Assembly: GCA_937880805.1 (NCBI GenBank)
Contig: CALGRR010000070.1
Span: 1 to 38,871, forward strand
DNA length: 38,871 bases
Direction: 5' to 3'
Source: an uncultured Clostridia bacterium
GTDB lineage: Bacteria; Bacillota; Clostridia; Oscillospirales; Acutalibacteraceae
In this document: positions 16,020 through 22,941 of the stretch, one piece after another
Numbering within the stretch: position 1 is the first letter of the stretch
Layout: each line of letters begins with the position of its first letter
Position numbers and translations under genes: made by a program
The notes under the pieces: model-generated
Seen by the model: the letters and a program-made list of their open reading frames with translations, nothing else
Told to the model about the DNA's origin: nothing
Database searches by the model: none

Positions 16020-16217
16020 ATGCCTAAGATTAAGACTCACAGCGGTGCGAAAAAACGCTTCAAGATTTCAAAGGGCGGCAAGCCTATGCGTGCCCACGCT
16101 TACAAGTCACACATTCTCAACAAGAAGAGCACAAAGCGTAAGAGAAATCTTCGCAAGACAACTGTTGCTGACGTAACAAACTGCAAGCAGATCAAACGTC
16201 TTGTTCCTTATAAATAA
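16020..16217 (+). CDS. rpmI: 50S ribosomal protein L35
   Basis: A 65-residue, very basic protein of the large ribosomal subunit. It begins MPKIKTHSGAKKRFKIS and contains AHAYKSHILNKKSTKRKRNLR, the family hallmarks. Length is standard. AAGGAGG precedes the ATG by seven to eight bases. It lies between infC and rplT in the universally conserved order and shares their transcript. Confidence 0.98.
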   Translation: MPKIKTHSGAKKRFKISKGGKPMRAHAYKSHILNKKSTKRKRNLRKTTVADVTNCKQIKRLVPYK

Positions 16218-16265
16218 TTCGGAACTTTGTAAAACCTAATTATCAGATAACGGAGGATATTAAAA

Positions 16266-16622
16266 ATGGCACGTATTAAAGGCGCTATAATGACTCGCAA
16301 GAGAAGAAATAAAGTACTCAAGCTCGCTAAGGGCTACTACGGCTCAAAGGCAAGACTTTTCAAAACAGCTAAGCAGGCTGTTATGAAGAGCGGCAACTAT
16401 GCTTATATCGGCAGAAAGCAGAAGAAGAGAGATTTCCGCCGTCTTTGGATCACAAGAATTTCAGCTGCTTGCCAGGCTAACGGTATGAACTATTCATCAT
16501 TCATCAACGGCCTCAAGAAGGCAGACATCACTCTTAACAGAAAGATGCTTGCTGAAATCGCAGTTGCAGATCCCGCAGCTTTCACAGCACTCACAGAGAA
16601 GGCTAAAGCTGCTCTCAACTAA
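16266..16622 (+). CDS. rplT: 50S ribosomal protein L20
   Basis: A 118-residue rRNA-binding assembly protein of the large subunit and the likely repressor of this operon. It begins MARIKGAIMTRKRRNKVLKLA, followed by KGYYGSKARLFKTAKQAVMK and RKQKKRDFRRLWITRI, the conserved RNA-binding helix. Length is standard. GGAGG precedes the ATG. It is the last gene of the infC operon, followed by a strong terminator. Confidence 0.98.
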   Translation: MARIKGAIMTRKRRNKVLKLAKGYYGSKARLFKTAKQAVMKSGNYAYIGRKQKKRDFRRLWITRISAACQANGMNYSSFINGLKKADITLNRKMLAEIAVADPAAFTALTEKAKAALN

Positions 16623-16637
16623 TTGAATTAAAAAATT

Positions 16638-16673
16638 AACGGAGATTCGGTTTCGACCAAATCTCCGTTTTTA
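16638..16673 (+). terminator. Rho-independent terminator of the infC operon
   Basis: AACGGAGATTCGGT (16638-16651) pairs with ACCAAATCTCCGTT (16656-16669), followed by TTT and ATTT. Confidence 0.9.
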
Positions 16674-16682
16674 TTTATAAAA

Positions 16683-16749
16683 GTGAAGTTTGCCTTCGGC
16701 AAGTGAAGTACACCTTCGGTGTGTTTCGGAAGGGCTTCGCCCTTACCCA
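16683..16749. repeat. Hairpin array with GTGAAGT spacers, related to the modular palindromic repeat
   Basis: Two hairpins, TTGCCTTCGGCAA and ACACCTTCGGTGT, each follow a GTGAAGT spacer. A third, AAGGGCTTCGCCCTT, is followed by ACCCATTATAT. Read on the minus strand, the third unit and its flank (TATAATGGGTAAGGGCGAAG) closely match the end of copies A and B (TATAATGGGTACGGGCGAAG). The flank supplies the TAA stop of the thiT gene. Confidence 0.8.
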
Positions 16750-17322
16750 TTATATTTTCTTTTCTCTGAAGGGCTTGATTATTGCTACAAGACCTATAAC
16801 GGTTATGACTGTTTCAATCAGCATATACGAGCCGTTATATAAAAATGAATAAACCGCAACGAGCTGACCCTCGGGGCAGTAGCCCTGCCAGACGGTTATG
16901 CCGCTGATAAAGTGGCATAAAAATCTGATAAAGCAAACAACAAGACCGCCCGCAACAATTTCTGCGGTCTGCTTGCCGCCGAATTTACTCCTGAACATTC
17001 CGCCGAAGCCCAGGCAGCCGAAGGCAATGATATAATCGGCAAGAGCAACCATAAGATATGCCGCAAGCCCCGTTACGTAGCTGAAATTTTTGAAGCCCAT
17101 CATCATTTCAAACAGAGCGAGCACCGTTGAAGCAGAAAGACCGTACTTCAATCCGTGACGGTAAGAAATGAGAATAATCGGCACCTGACCGAAAAGGCTG
17201 AAGCCTCCGCCGTAAAGAAACGGCCACGGAAGAGAATCCGAAACGGCAAAGAGCGCGATTGAAAGAGCAACCATTATTGCACTTTCCGCAAGAGCGTGTG
17301 TGTGGGTGAATTTTTTTGACAT
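16750..17322 (-). CDS. thiT: Energy-coupled thiamine transporter ThiT (ECF S component)
   Basis: A 190-residue membrane protein with about six helices that binds thiamine with high affinity and needs the shared EcfAAT module for transport. The start MSKKFTHTHALAESAIMVAL is typical, and GGGFSLFGQVPIILISYRHG, YVTGLAAYLMVALADYIIAF and FLCHFISGITVW match ThiT-family segments near the substrate pocket. The TPP riboswitch directly upstream supports the thiamine assignment strongly. ATG 17322 follows an AAAGGA site; a longer frame to 17364 would start inside the riboswitch expression platform. No EcfA or EcfT genes are in the window. The stop codon lies at the edge of the hairpin array. Confidence 0.93.
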   Translation of the reverse strand: MSKKFTHTHALAESAIMVALSIALFAVSDSLPWPFLYGGGFSLFGQVPIILISYRHGLKYGLSASTVLALFEMMMGFKNFSYVTGLAAYLMVALADYIIAFGCLGFGGMFRSKFGGKQTAEIVAGGLVVCFIRFLCHFISGITVWQGYCPEGQLVAVYSFLYNGSYMLIETVITVIGLVAIIKPFREKKI

Positions 17323-17347
17323 AGAGAAATCTTCCTTTCTCGGGGAG

Positions 17348-17382
17348 CAAACAGAAACGCCCAACGAAAATTCGTTGGGCGT
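17348..17382 (-). terminator. Terminator hairpin of the TPP riboswitch expression platform
   Basis: On the minus strand ACGCCCAACGAA, a TTTT loop and TTCGTTGGGCGT (17357-17382) form a 10-12 bp stem, followed by TTCTGTTTG. It sits between the aptamer and the thiT ribosome binding site, so ligand binding probably favours termination. Confidence 0.75.
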
Positions 17383-17403
17383 AAAAACTGCAATTATGCC
17401 TTT

Positions 17404-17477
17404 TTCCTACGCCCGCATTATCGGGATCAGGTTTGAGGGTATAATCTCAGCCGACTTTTTAGTCAGCACCCCTTTGG
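17404..17477 (-). promoter_or_regulatory. TPP (thi-box) riboswitch
   Basis: Read on the minus strand, the sequence carries GGGGTGCTGA, then GGCTGAGATTATACCCT, AACCTGATC and GCGGGCGTAGGAA, the conserved thi-box order. The internal helix GACTAAAAAGTC also pairs. It binds thiamine pyrophosphate and should switch off thiT when TPP is plentiful. Confidence 0.96.
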
Positions 17478-17485
17478 TTTTTTAC

Positions 17486-17514
17486 ATTATAGTGCGATTA
17501 ATTCTGCTTGTCAA
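17486..17514 (-). promoter_or_regulatory. Consensus promoter for the TPP riboswitch-thiT transcript
   Basis: On the minus strand TTGACA (17509-17514), 17-base spacer and TATAAT (17486-17491) match consensus exactly. The -35 lies inside the last codons of the upstream radical SAM gene. Confidence 0.88.
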
Positions 17515-18925
17515 GAGCCTTTTTGCCCTCTTCGGTGTCGCGGTAATACTGGGTTTTGGGATTCGGATGCTTTCTCGAATTCCAGACCTCATCCGCAACA
17601 GGCTTCCAGGCGGCGGCAAACTTATCGCATTTTGAGCAAAGCGTTTCAACGCTTTCGGGCTCAATAAGGTCGGTTGACCTTGCACCCGTTTCATTTATTA
17701 TTCTGCGAAGACACTCGGGATTTTCAAGCATCGGGCAGGGTTTTAAATGGTTATCGTTAAAGGGCTGATTGTGCCAATATGCCTGAAAAAGCGGATTCTT
17801 CAAGCCTTCAAGCAAGGTGTGCGTTCTGATGTTTGAATCAGAATAGTGAACAAAAACGCAGGGCTCCATATCGCCCTCGGAATTGATGTGGAAATAGTTT
17901 CTGCCGCCTGCAATGCAGCCGCCAACATATTCCGCATCGTTCTGGAAATCCATAACAAACATCGGTTTGCCCGTTTTGCTGTTTCTCACCTTGCGGAGCC
18001 AATCATACATATAAACTCTTTGCTCGGGTGAGGGGATGAGGTCAACAACCGCATCGTGGCCAACGGGCATATAGTTGAAATAAAGACCGAAGCGTGAGCC
18101 CTTGCTTATAACCATATCAAGGAATTCATCGCTTGTTACATAAGGAATGTTTTTGCTTGTGTAGCAAACGGAAACGCCAAAGAACAAGCCGTTCTTTTTG
18201 AGCAAATCCATAGCATTAACCGTTGTTTTGTATGCACCTTCGCCGCGGCGGAAATCGTTGCTCTCTTCGCTGCCCTCAATGCTGAGTGCAAGAGCAAGGT
18301 TGCCAACCTCTTTCATCTCATCGCAGAATGCCTGGTCAATGAGAGTTGCGTTTGTGTAGGCAAGAAATGCACAGTCGGGGTTTTCACGGCAGAGGTTGAG
18401 AACCTCTTTTTTCTTAATAAGAGGCTCGCCGCCCGTGAGCATATAAAGGTGGGTGCCCAGCTCCGTGCCCTGATTAACAATGCTTCTCATTTCGTCCATT
18501 GAAAGGTTGGATTTATGGCCGTATTCGGCAGACCAGCAGCCCTTGCAATGAAGATTGCAGGCACTTGTGGGGTCGAGAAGAAGAATGAACGGAATGTTGC
18601 ATTTATATTTTTCTCTGTTTTCTCTTACAGCCTTGGTGCCGTTTACGCCCGCACCCAGACCCAGAGCAAGCAGCATTTTCTTTAAAACCTGAGGGTCAAG
18701 CTCATTGATGATGTTCATTGCAAAGGTGTTCCACACGTTATCGGGGTCGTTTACAGCCTTGCGGAAAGCGTCAAAATTCTTTTCGGGGAAAGCACCGCCC
18801 ATAAATTTCTGGGCAAGGTTGATGAGCTTAACAAGATTCTCGGCGGGATTTTTCTTAATGTATTTGAAAATTCCGTCAAACGCAACAGATGCAGATGCTC
18901 TTTCAAGCTTTTCTTTTGCAGTCAT
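17498..18925 (-). CDS. Radical SAM protein with C-terminal SPASM-like cysteine region
   Basis: About 475 residues. The radical SAM cluster motif CNLHCKGC (Cys123, Cys127, Cys130) binds the 4Fe-4S centre that cleaves SAM; MLTGGEPLI is the SAM-contacting GGE motif. A ~115-residue helical N-terminal domain comes first. The C-terminal region has further conserved cysteines (VGGCIAGGRNYFHI, MEPCVF, KPCPMLENPEC, ETLCSKC), as in SPASM proteins with auxiliary clusters. Such proteins modify peptides, proteins or small substrates, but no precursor peptide is seen nearby. The substrate is therefore unknown. ATG 18925 follows AGGAGGG by 11 bases; TTG 18928 is possible. Its 5' leader contains a hairpin array. 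It is not obviously linked to thiT, which has its own promoter. Confidence 0.88.
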   Translation of the reverse strand: MTAKEKLERASASVAFDGIFKYIKKNPAENLVKLINLAQKFMGGAFPEKNFDAFRKAVNDPDNVWNTFAMNIINELDPQVLKKMLLALGLGAGVNGTKAVRENREKYKCNIPFILLLDPTSACNLHCKGCWSAEYGHKSNLSMDEMRSIVNQGTELGTHLYMLTGGEPLIKKKEVLNLCRENPDCAFLAYTNATLIDQAFCDEMKEVGNLALALSIEGSEESNDFRRGEGAYKTTVNAMDLLKKNGLFFGVSVCYTSKNIPYVTSDEFLDMVISKGSRFGLYFNYMPVGHDAVVDLIPSPEQRVYMYDWLRKVRNSKTGKPMFVMDFQNDAEYVGGCIAGGRNYFHINSEGDMEPCVFVHYSDSNIRTHTLLEGLKNPLFQAYWHNQPFNDNHLKPCPMLENPECLRRIINETGARSTDLIEPESVETLCSKCDKFAAAWKPVADEVWNSRKHPNPKTQYYRDTEEGKKALDKQN

Positions 18926-18950
18926 CAAGACTTAATCCCTCCTTTTAATA

Positions 18951-19082
18951 AACGGATTGCATCCGTTTGTGATATACGCCATACGGCGTGTGATATATTG
19001 CGAAGCAATGTGATATTTTCTTCGAAAGTGATATATTCCTTGCGGAATGTTAATGATAGGCTCCGCCTATGACCGATTATAT
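18951..19082. repeat. Hairpin array with GTGATAT spacers in the leader of the radical SAM gene
   Basis: Successive short palindromes ACGGATTGCATCCGT, ACGCCATACGGCGT, TTGCGAAGCAA, TTTCTTCGAAA, ATTCCTTGCGGAAT and ATAGGCTCCGCCTAT are separated mostly by (G)TGATAT(A). The last unit and its flank ATGACCGATTATATAA equal the middle of repeat copy B. This is most of the ~300-base gap between the divergent genes; the remainder holds the two promoters listed below. Confidence 0.85.
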
Positions 19083-19102
19083 AACAAAAACTATACTAAA
19101 AT

Positions 19103-19131
19103 AGTTTACCACAGTATTTTTATAATGTCCA
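19103..19131 (-). promoter_or_regulatory. Probable promoter of the radical SAM gene
   Basis: On the minus strand TGGACA (19126-19131), 17-base spacer, TAAACT (19103-19108). It would give a ~170-base leader that contains the hairpin array. A nearby palindrome AACTATACTAAAATAGTT overlaps the start region. Confidence 0.5.
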
Positions 19132-19160
19132 TAAAAATATTTGTAAATTTTTTTATTTTG

Positions 19161-19189
19161 TTGCTTTATTCGGTAAATTAAGGTATTAT
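19161..19189 (+). promoter_or_regulatory. Probable promoter of the VTT-domain gene
   Basis: TTGCTT (19161-19166), 17-base spacer, TATTAT (19184-19189), about 30 bases before the ribosome binding site. Confidence 0.55.
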
Positions 19190-19222
19190 TAACATTATAG
19201 GAATTCTTTCCGGAGGATATGT

Positions 19223-19960
19223 ATGAAAGAAAAGTTTTTGCGGGGGTCGCACGCAATAGGGCTTGCGGCAAGAATAGTTGTTTCGGTTGTGATTATCGCA
19301 ATAATCATATGGAAATTTGAAGAGTTTCAGAATATTGATGTCAGAGGCATTGTTTCCGCTTCGGGCAGTTTGGGAATAGCGATTGCAAGCATACTCGGAA
19401 TTTATCTGCTCAAAGCAATAGTTTTTGTTGTGCCCGCTTCACTTGTTTATATTGCCGTTGGACTTGCTCTGCCAACCTTTATTGCAATTCCCGTTAACAT
19501 TGCGGGCATTCTTCTTGAGGTCTGCGTAACATATCTGCTCGGAATGATGCTCGGCGGCAACATAGTAACGAATAAGCTGAAAAAAGTTAAATACGGCGAT
19601 AAAATTCTTGCCCTTCACGAAAAGAACAAGCTTTCTGCCATATTCGCAATAAGAGTTCTGCCCGTTTTTCCGATTGATATAGTCAGCCTTTTTCTCGGTG
19701 CGGTAAAAATGAAATTTGTTCCCTATCTGCTCATATCGCTTGCGGGAATTCTGCCGAGAGTTATTCTTTTCACAATTCTCGGCGACGGTCTTTATGACTA
19801 TATTCCGATGCAGAAGCTTATGGTTATTGCGGCGGTGCTTGTGCCCGTTGCTCTTATTGTCTGGATAATCCGCTATGCTCTCAAATCAAAAAAGAGCGAA
19901 GAAATTGCTGACAATCCTCCCGAAGAAGAGGATGAAAATAAAGAAGAAATTAAGGAGTGA
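19223..19960 (+). CDS. TVP38/TMEM64 family (VTT/DedA-type) membrane protein
   Basis: A 245-residue inner-membrane protein with about six helices and a charged cytoplasmic tail ending EEEDENKEEIKE. The VTT core is clear: a re-entrant region around LLKAIVFVVPASLVYIAVG, and RVLPVFPIDIVSLFLGAVKM followed by FVPYLLISLAGILPRVILF, with the conserved Arg, Pro and Gly residues. DedA/VTT proteins are linked to lipid-carrier (undecaprenyl or aminophospholipid) flipping; the TVP38 branch is less well defined. CGGAGG precedes the ATG. The next gene starts four bases after the stop, so the pair is an operon. Confidence 0.88.
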   Translation: MKEKFLRGSHAIGLAARIVVSVVIIAIIIWKFEEFQNIDVRGIVSASGSLGIAIASILGIYLLKAIVFVVPASLVYIAVGLALPTFIAIPVNIAGILLEVCVTYLLGMMLGGNIVTNKLKKVKYGDKILALHEKNKLSAIFAIRVLPVFPIDIVSLFLGAVKMKFVPYLLISLAGILPRVILFTILGDGLYDYIPMQKLMVIAAVLVPVALIVWIIRYALKSKKSEEIADNPPEEEDENKEEIKE

Positions 19961-19964
19961 TTTT

Positions 19965-20636
19965 ATGTCAAGAGCTTCAAAGCTTCAGAAAAGAGAAGAG
20001 CTTGCAAAAAAACCGACCATCAAGCAGGGATTTCTTAATTTTATCGATGTTCTGACCGATAACAGAAATTTCTGTATGGCGTGGCTTATTGCGGGATTTA
20101 TTTTCTTTACGGTTTATGGATTTATCGATAACCCCGACCTTGCAAAAACGGCAAGCGTTATCGGCAAAACCCACCCCAGACTTTTTGTTTGGTGGGCTGT
20201 ATTCTCGGGCGTATCGCTTTATCTGAACCTTCAGTATCTTTACAAAATCAATTCATTCAAGAATGAAAAGCTTGCAAAAATCGGTAATGTGTGCACATAT
20301 CTCGGCTTCATCTGCATTTTTGCCTGCGTAAACATTCCCTCTGTTGAGCCCGAAGACGGCAAGCCCCTTCAGATGGCGGCACATTGGTCAACCGCACTTC
20401 TTTTTGCGGCTTTCTTTGCGGCGGCAATCATTGTTTTCCTTTTGCACAAAACGATGCAGAAGAGCAAAAAGCACCTTGCAATGCTCATTATTCTTGCGGC
20501 AACGCTTGTGCTTATGGTTGTTCTGCTTCTCATCTTCGGCAAAAGCGGCGGAATTGAAAGCATTCCTATGTGGGTTGCATACATAATAATCTTTATGCTC
20601 AACTACACAAAACCGTTTGCACCTGAGAAGAACTGA
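19965..20636 (+). CDS. Hypothetical six-helix membrane protein
   Basis: I do not recognise a family. The 223-residue product has a basic N-terminal ~30 residues (SRASKLQKREELAKKP) and about six membrane helices at ~44-62, ~80-98, ~107-125, ~143-160, ~170-190 and ~200-218. Conserved-looking features are a Trp-Trp pair in RLFVWWAVFSG and Asn/Gln in the second helix (YLNLQYLYKI). AAGGAG precedes ATG 19965; a longer frame from 19875 would overlap the VTT gene. Co-transcription with the VTT protein suggests a shared envelope or lipid role, but this is only context. Confidence 0.8.
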   Translation: MSRASKLQKREELAKKPTIKQGFLNFIDVLTDNRNFCMAWLIAGFIFFTVYGFIDNPDLAKTASVIGKTHPRLFVWWAVFSGVSLYLNLQYLYKINSFKNEKLAKIGNVCTYLGFICIFACVNIPSVEPEDGKPLQMAAHWSTALLFAAFFAAAIIVFLLHKTMQKSKKHLAMLIILAATLVLMVVLLLIFGKSGGIESIPMWVAYIIIFMLNYTKPFAPEKN

Positions 20637-20655
20637 TAACAATTATGCGAATAGC

Positions 20656-20699
20656 AAAACGGCTTGCAGAGGACTTAACCTCTTGCAGGCCGTTTTAAT
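20656..20699. terminator. Terminator between convergent genes
   Basis: AAAACGGCTTGCAGAGG and CCTCTTGCAGGCCGTTTT pair around an ACTTAA loop with one bulge. T-runs on both sides suggest bidirectional use. The core is nearly repeated in the terminator at 30828-30866. Confidence 0.8.
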
Positions 20700-22013
20700 T
20701 TAAGCTTTAATCTGTGTTTTTTCTGTGTTTGCAAGATTTATGTTGGCATAAAAGAAGTTGTTTTTACAGATAAAATCGGTTAAGCCGTCATATTTACGGG
20801 CAATGGTTTTGATGCTGTTTATTCCGAAGCCGTGCAGCTCCTGATTATCCTTTGTGGATTTAAGATTTGATGCATCAAAGTTTTCGCAAACGGGATTTTT
20901 AACAGAAATTGAAATTCGGTTCTGTGAAGAAATCATACTGAAAGCAATTTCTTTGTTTTGCGATGCTTCGATTTTCTCAACAGCTTCAATGGCATTATCC
21001 AATGCATTTCCGATAATAATGCCTATTTCAAGCTCATCGGCATTTATTTTTTCCGCCAGCTTTGTTGAAATTTTAAGGTTTATTCCTCTTTGAACGGCAT
21101 CGTGCAGCTTTGACTGAAGAACGGCATCTATTATGGGATTTCCGCTGTCAACAATGCTTTTGCTCATTTCGTCTATGAAGTCAAGATTGCTTTGCAATTC
21201 CTGCAGAGCCTTTTCGATGTCACCTTTTTTCAGAATGCCCATCATTGAAAGCAAGCGGTTTTTGGAATCGTGCCGGAACATCTGCATTTCGGTGCGGTAT
21301 TTATAAAGCTCTTCATAATGAAGAATCTGGCGGTGAATATGTTTTTCGGCAAAAAGCAGCTTTTCTTTTGTTTCAATAAGAGCATTCTGCTTTGCTATTG
21401 TGGAAAAAACCGCAATGTTTGCGGCACACATCATTATGCAAGAAAAAAGCAGCAGGGTCTGTATTGTGTTTTCTTTTATATTCATACAAGAAGTTAAAAA
21501 TAAAAGCATAATCAAAAATGAAGAAACGGGCATAAGTAATACCCAGCGGAGATTATCTCTGATGGTTTTATCAATGCGGATTTGCTTGTATTTTATAAAA
21601 GTAACAACGGTATAGGATAAGAATTTTGCTACAAAAGTTCCCAAAGCGAACGAAATCGGGCCCGATTGGGTAAAGTCAGGGGCATTACCGGTAAGAATAG
21701 CCATAGTTACTCCGATAACCATTTCGGGAAGAGCGAGAATCAAATAAAGAACAAAAGAGAGGGCAAATGAATTAAGAGGCTTGATTTTGAATAGCAGCAG
21801 AGTGAAAAATGTGAAAAGAATTGCACCGAAAGAAACCAAAATCGATTTTCCGAGAAAAAGAATATTATTGGCACATTGAAAAGCAACGCAAAGGGCAAAA
21901 AGAAAAACCGAGATGCTTTTTTTGAATCTCAATTCATACAAATCTTTTACAAAATAGATTATTATAAACAGCTCGCAAAAATTACCGCACAGCATTATTA
22001 AATTCTTGCTCAT
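20700..22013 (-). CDS. Agr-type (GHKL) sensor histidine kinase
   Basis: A 437-residue membrane kinase of the AgrC/ComD kind. The first ~195 residues form six to seven helices. A coiled-coil linker then leads to the phospho-acceptor motif MFRHDSKNRLLSMM (His248) and a GHKL ATPase domain with IIIGNALDNAIEAVEKI and HGFGINSIKTIARKYDG. These kinases usually sense secreted peptides. No agrB, agrD or other peptide gene is seen in the window. ATG 22013 follows the stop of the LytTR regulator by one base (TGATATG), so translation is coupled; the longer frame to 22046 overlaps that gene and is less likely. Confidence 0.9.
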   Translation of the reverse strand: MSKNLIMLCGNFCELFIIIYFVKDLYELRFKKSISVFLFALCVAFQCANNILFLGKSILVSFGAILFTFFTLLLFKIKPLNSFALSFVLYLILALPEMVIGVTMAILTGNAPDFTQSGPISFALGTFVAKFLSYTVVTFIKYKQIRIDKTIRDNLRWVLLMPVSSFLIMLLFLTSCMNIKENTIQTLLLFSCIMMCAANIAVFSTIAKQNALIETKEKLLFAEKHIHRQILHYEELYKYRTEMQMFRHDSKNRLLSMMGILKKGDIEKALQELQSNLDFIDEMSKSIVDSGNPIIDAVLQSKLHDAVQRGINLKISTKLAEKINADELEIGIIIGNALDNAIEAVEKIEASQNKEIAFSMISSQNRISISVKNPVCENFDASNLKSTKDNQELHGFGINSIKTIARKYDGLTDFICKNNFFYANINLANTEKTQIKA

Positions 22014-22014
22014 A

Positions 22015-22719
22015 TCACCACTTCCATTTCTGAAGAAATCTGTCATATTCTCTGAGTGCTTCGGGTCTTTTTCCGCGGCTCATCATAATCTGCGTTCCGT
22101 CAGAGAGAGTAATATCGCTGGAGTTGAAACGCTGAATATAATGCATATTAACAATATATCCCTGATGAACCTGAACAAACCCCAGATTTTTAAGCTCAGT
22201 ATAAGCATCGGAAAGCTTTCCCACCGCTTCAAACACTTGTTTTTCGGTGTGCACGCGAAGATGGCGGTGCACGCTTTCAACATAGGTTATGTCGCTGATT
22301 TTAATGTTCATTCTGCTGTTTTGCCATTTCAGCGGAAAGAAAATCTGTGTGCTGCGGTATTTGTTTAACGCTCTGCGGAAAACATCCTCAAATTCATCGT
22401 GGCTTATAGGCTTTACTATAAAATGAAGAGCCTCGCACTGAAATGCGTCAAACACATAGCCCTTATGGCTCGAAACAAAAATAATGATTGCATCCTCCGA
22501 AAGATTTCTTATTTCCGAGGCAGCCTCTATTCCGCTGATTCCGGGCATTTCAACATCAAGAAAAATTATATCATAATATTTACCCGATGAATAACACGCA
22601 ACAAGATCATCACCCGATGGCAGAATATCAACCGTAACGGGAGTATCCGCATAATCGAAAATCAGCTTTTTAAGCTCCTCGCAAACGGAGGTGTTATCGT
22701 CACAAACGCAAATTTTCAT
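22015..22719 (-). CDS. LytTR family response regulator (AgrA/ComE-like)
   Basis: A 234-residue regulator. The receiver domain has the acidic pair Asp7-Asp8, phospho-acceptor Asp55 in IIFLDVEMPGISG, and Lys in FIVKPISHDEF. The C-terminal ~100 residues are a LytTR DNA-binding domain: ITYVESVHRHLRVHT, FVQVHQGYIVNMHYIQRF and ITLSDGTQIMMSRGKR. AGGAGAAAGAGA precedes the ATG. It is the first gene of the pair with the kinase. The divergent secreted-protein genes start ~220 bases away, so they are natural candidates for its targets, though I could not find a clear pair of LytTR sites. Confidence 0.93.
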   Translation of the reverse strand: MKICVCDDNTSVCEELKKLIFDYADTPVTVDILPSGDDLVACYSSGKYYDIIFLDVEMPGISGIEAASEIRNLSEDAIIIFVSSHKGYVFDAFQCEALHFIVKPISHDEFEDVFRRALNKYRSTQIFFPLKWQNSRMNIKISDITYVESVHRHLRVHTEKQVFEAVGKLSDAYTELKNLGFVQVHQGYIVNMHYIQRFNSSDITLSDGTQIMMSRGKRPEALREYDRFLQKWKW

Positions 22720-22839
22720 TTCTCTTTCTCCTCATCGTATTACAATAATCCATTATAATTATAAATCTTTTGGACAGAGATTATTTTCCGAAAAAGAAAC
22801 ATTAATGTCCAATGTTGCATAAATACCTACCGAAGCTGC

Positions 22840-22873
22840 AATCCCCGTTGAAAACACGGGGATTTATTTTTTA
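22840..22873 (+). terminator. Intrinsic terminator hairpin upstream of the secreted protein gene (attenuator or small-RNA end)
   Basis: AATCCCCGT (22840-22848) and ACGGGGATT (22856-22864), followed by TATTTTTT. It points on the plus strand, but no plus-strand gene lies before it, so it would stop a leader or a small RNA beginning within 22740-22840. TGTTGCA occurs on both sides (22814-22820 and ~22888-22894). No convincing promoter was found. Confidence 0.6.
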
Positions 22874-22941
22874 AAATGATACTACAGTTTTGTTGCACGG
22901 CAATAAAACAGCAAAATTTTTTGGCGAAAGGAAGGAACAAA

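Noticed and set aside
18951..19082. CRISPR array
   Set aside because: The repeated units are 7-base spacers and the palindromes are short and each self-complementary; no 24-37 base direct repeats or cas genes.
22740..22870. Hidden agrD-like signal peptide gene
   Set aside because: Only very short frames (for example a five-codon MSNVA) are present, with no Cys/Ser thiolactone pattern and no agrB.
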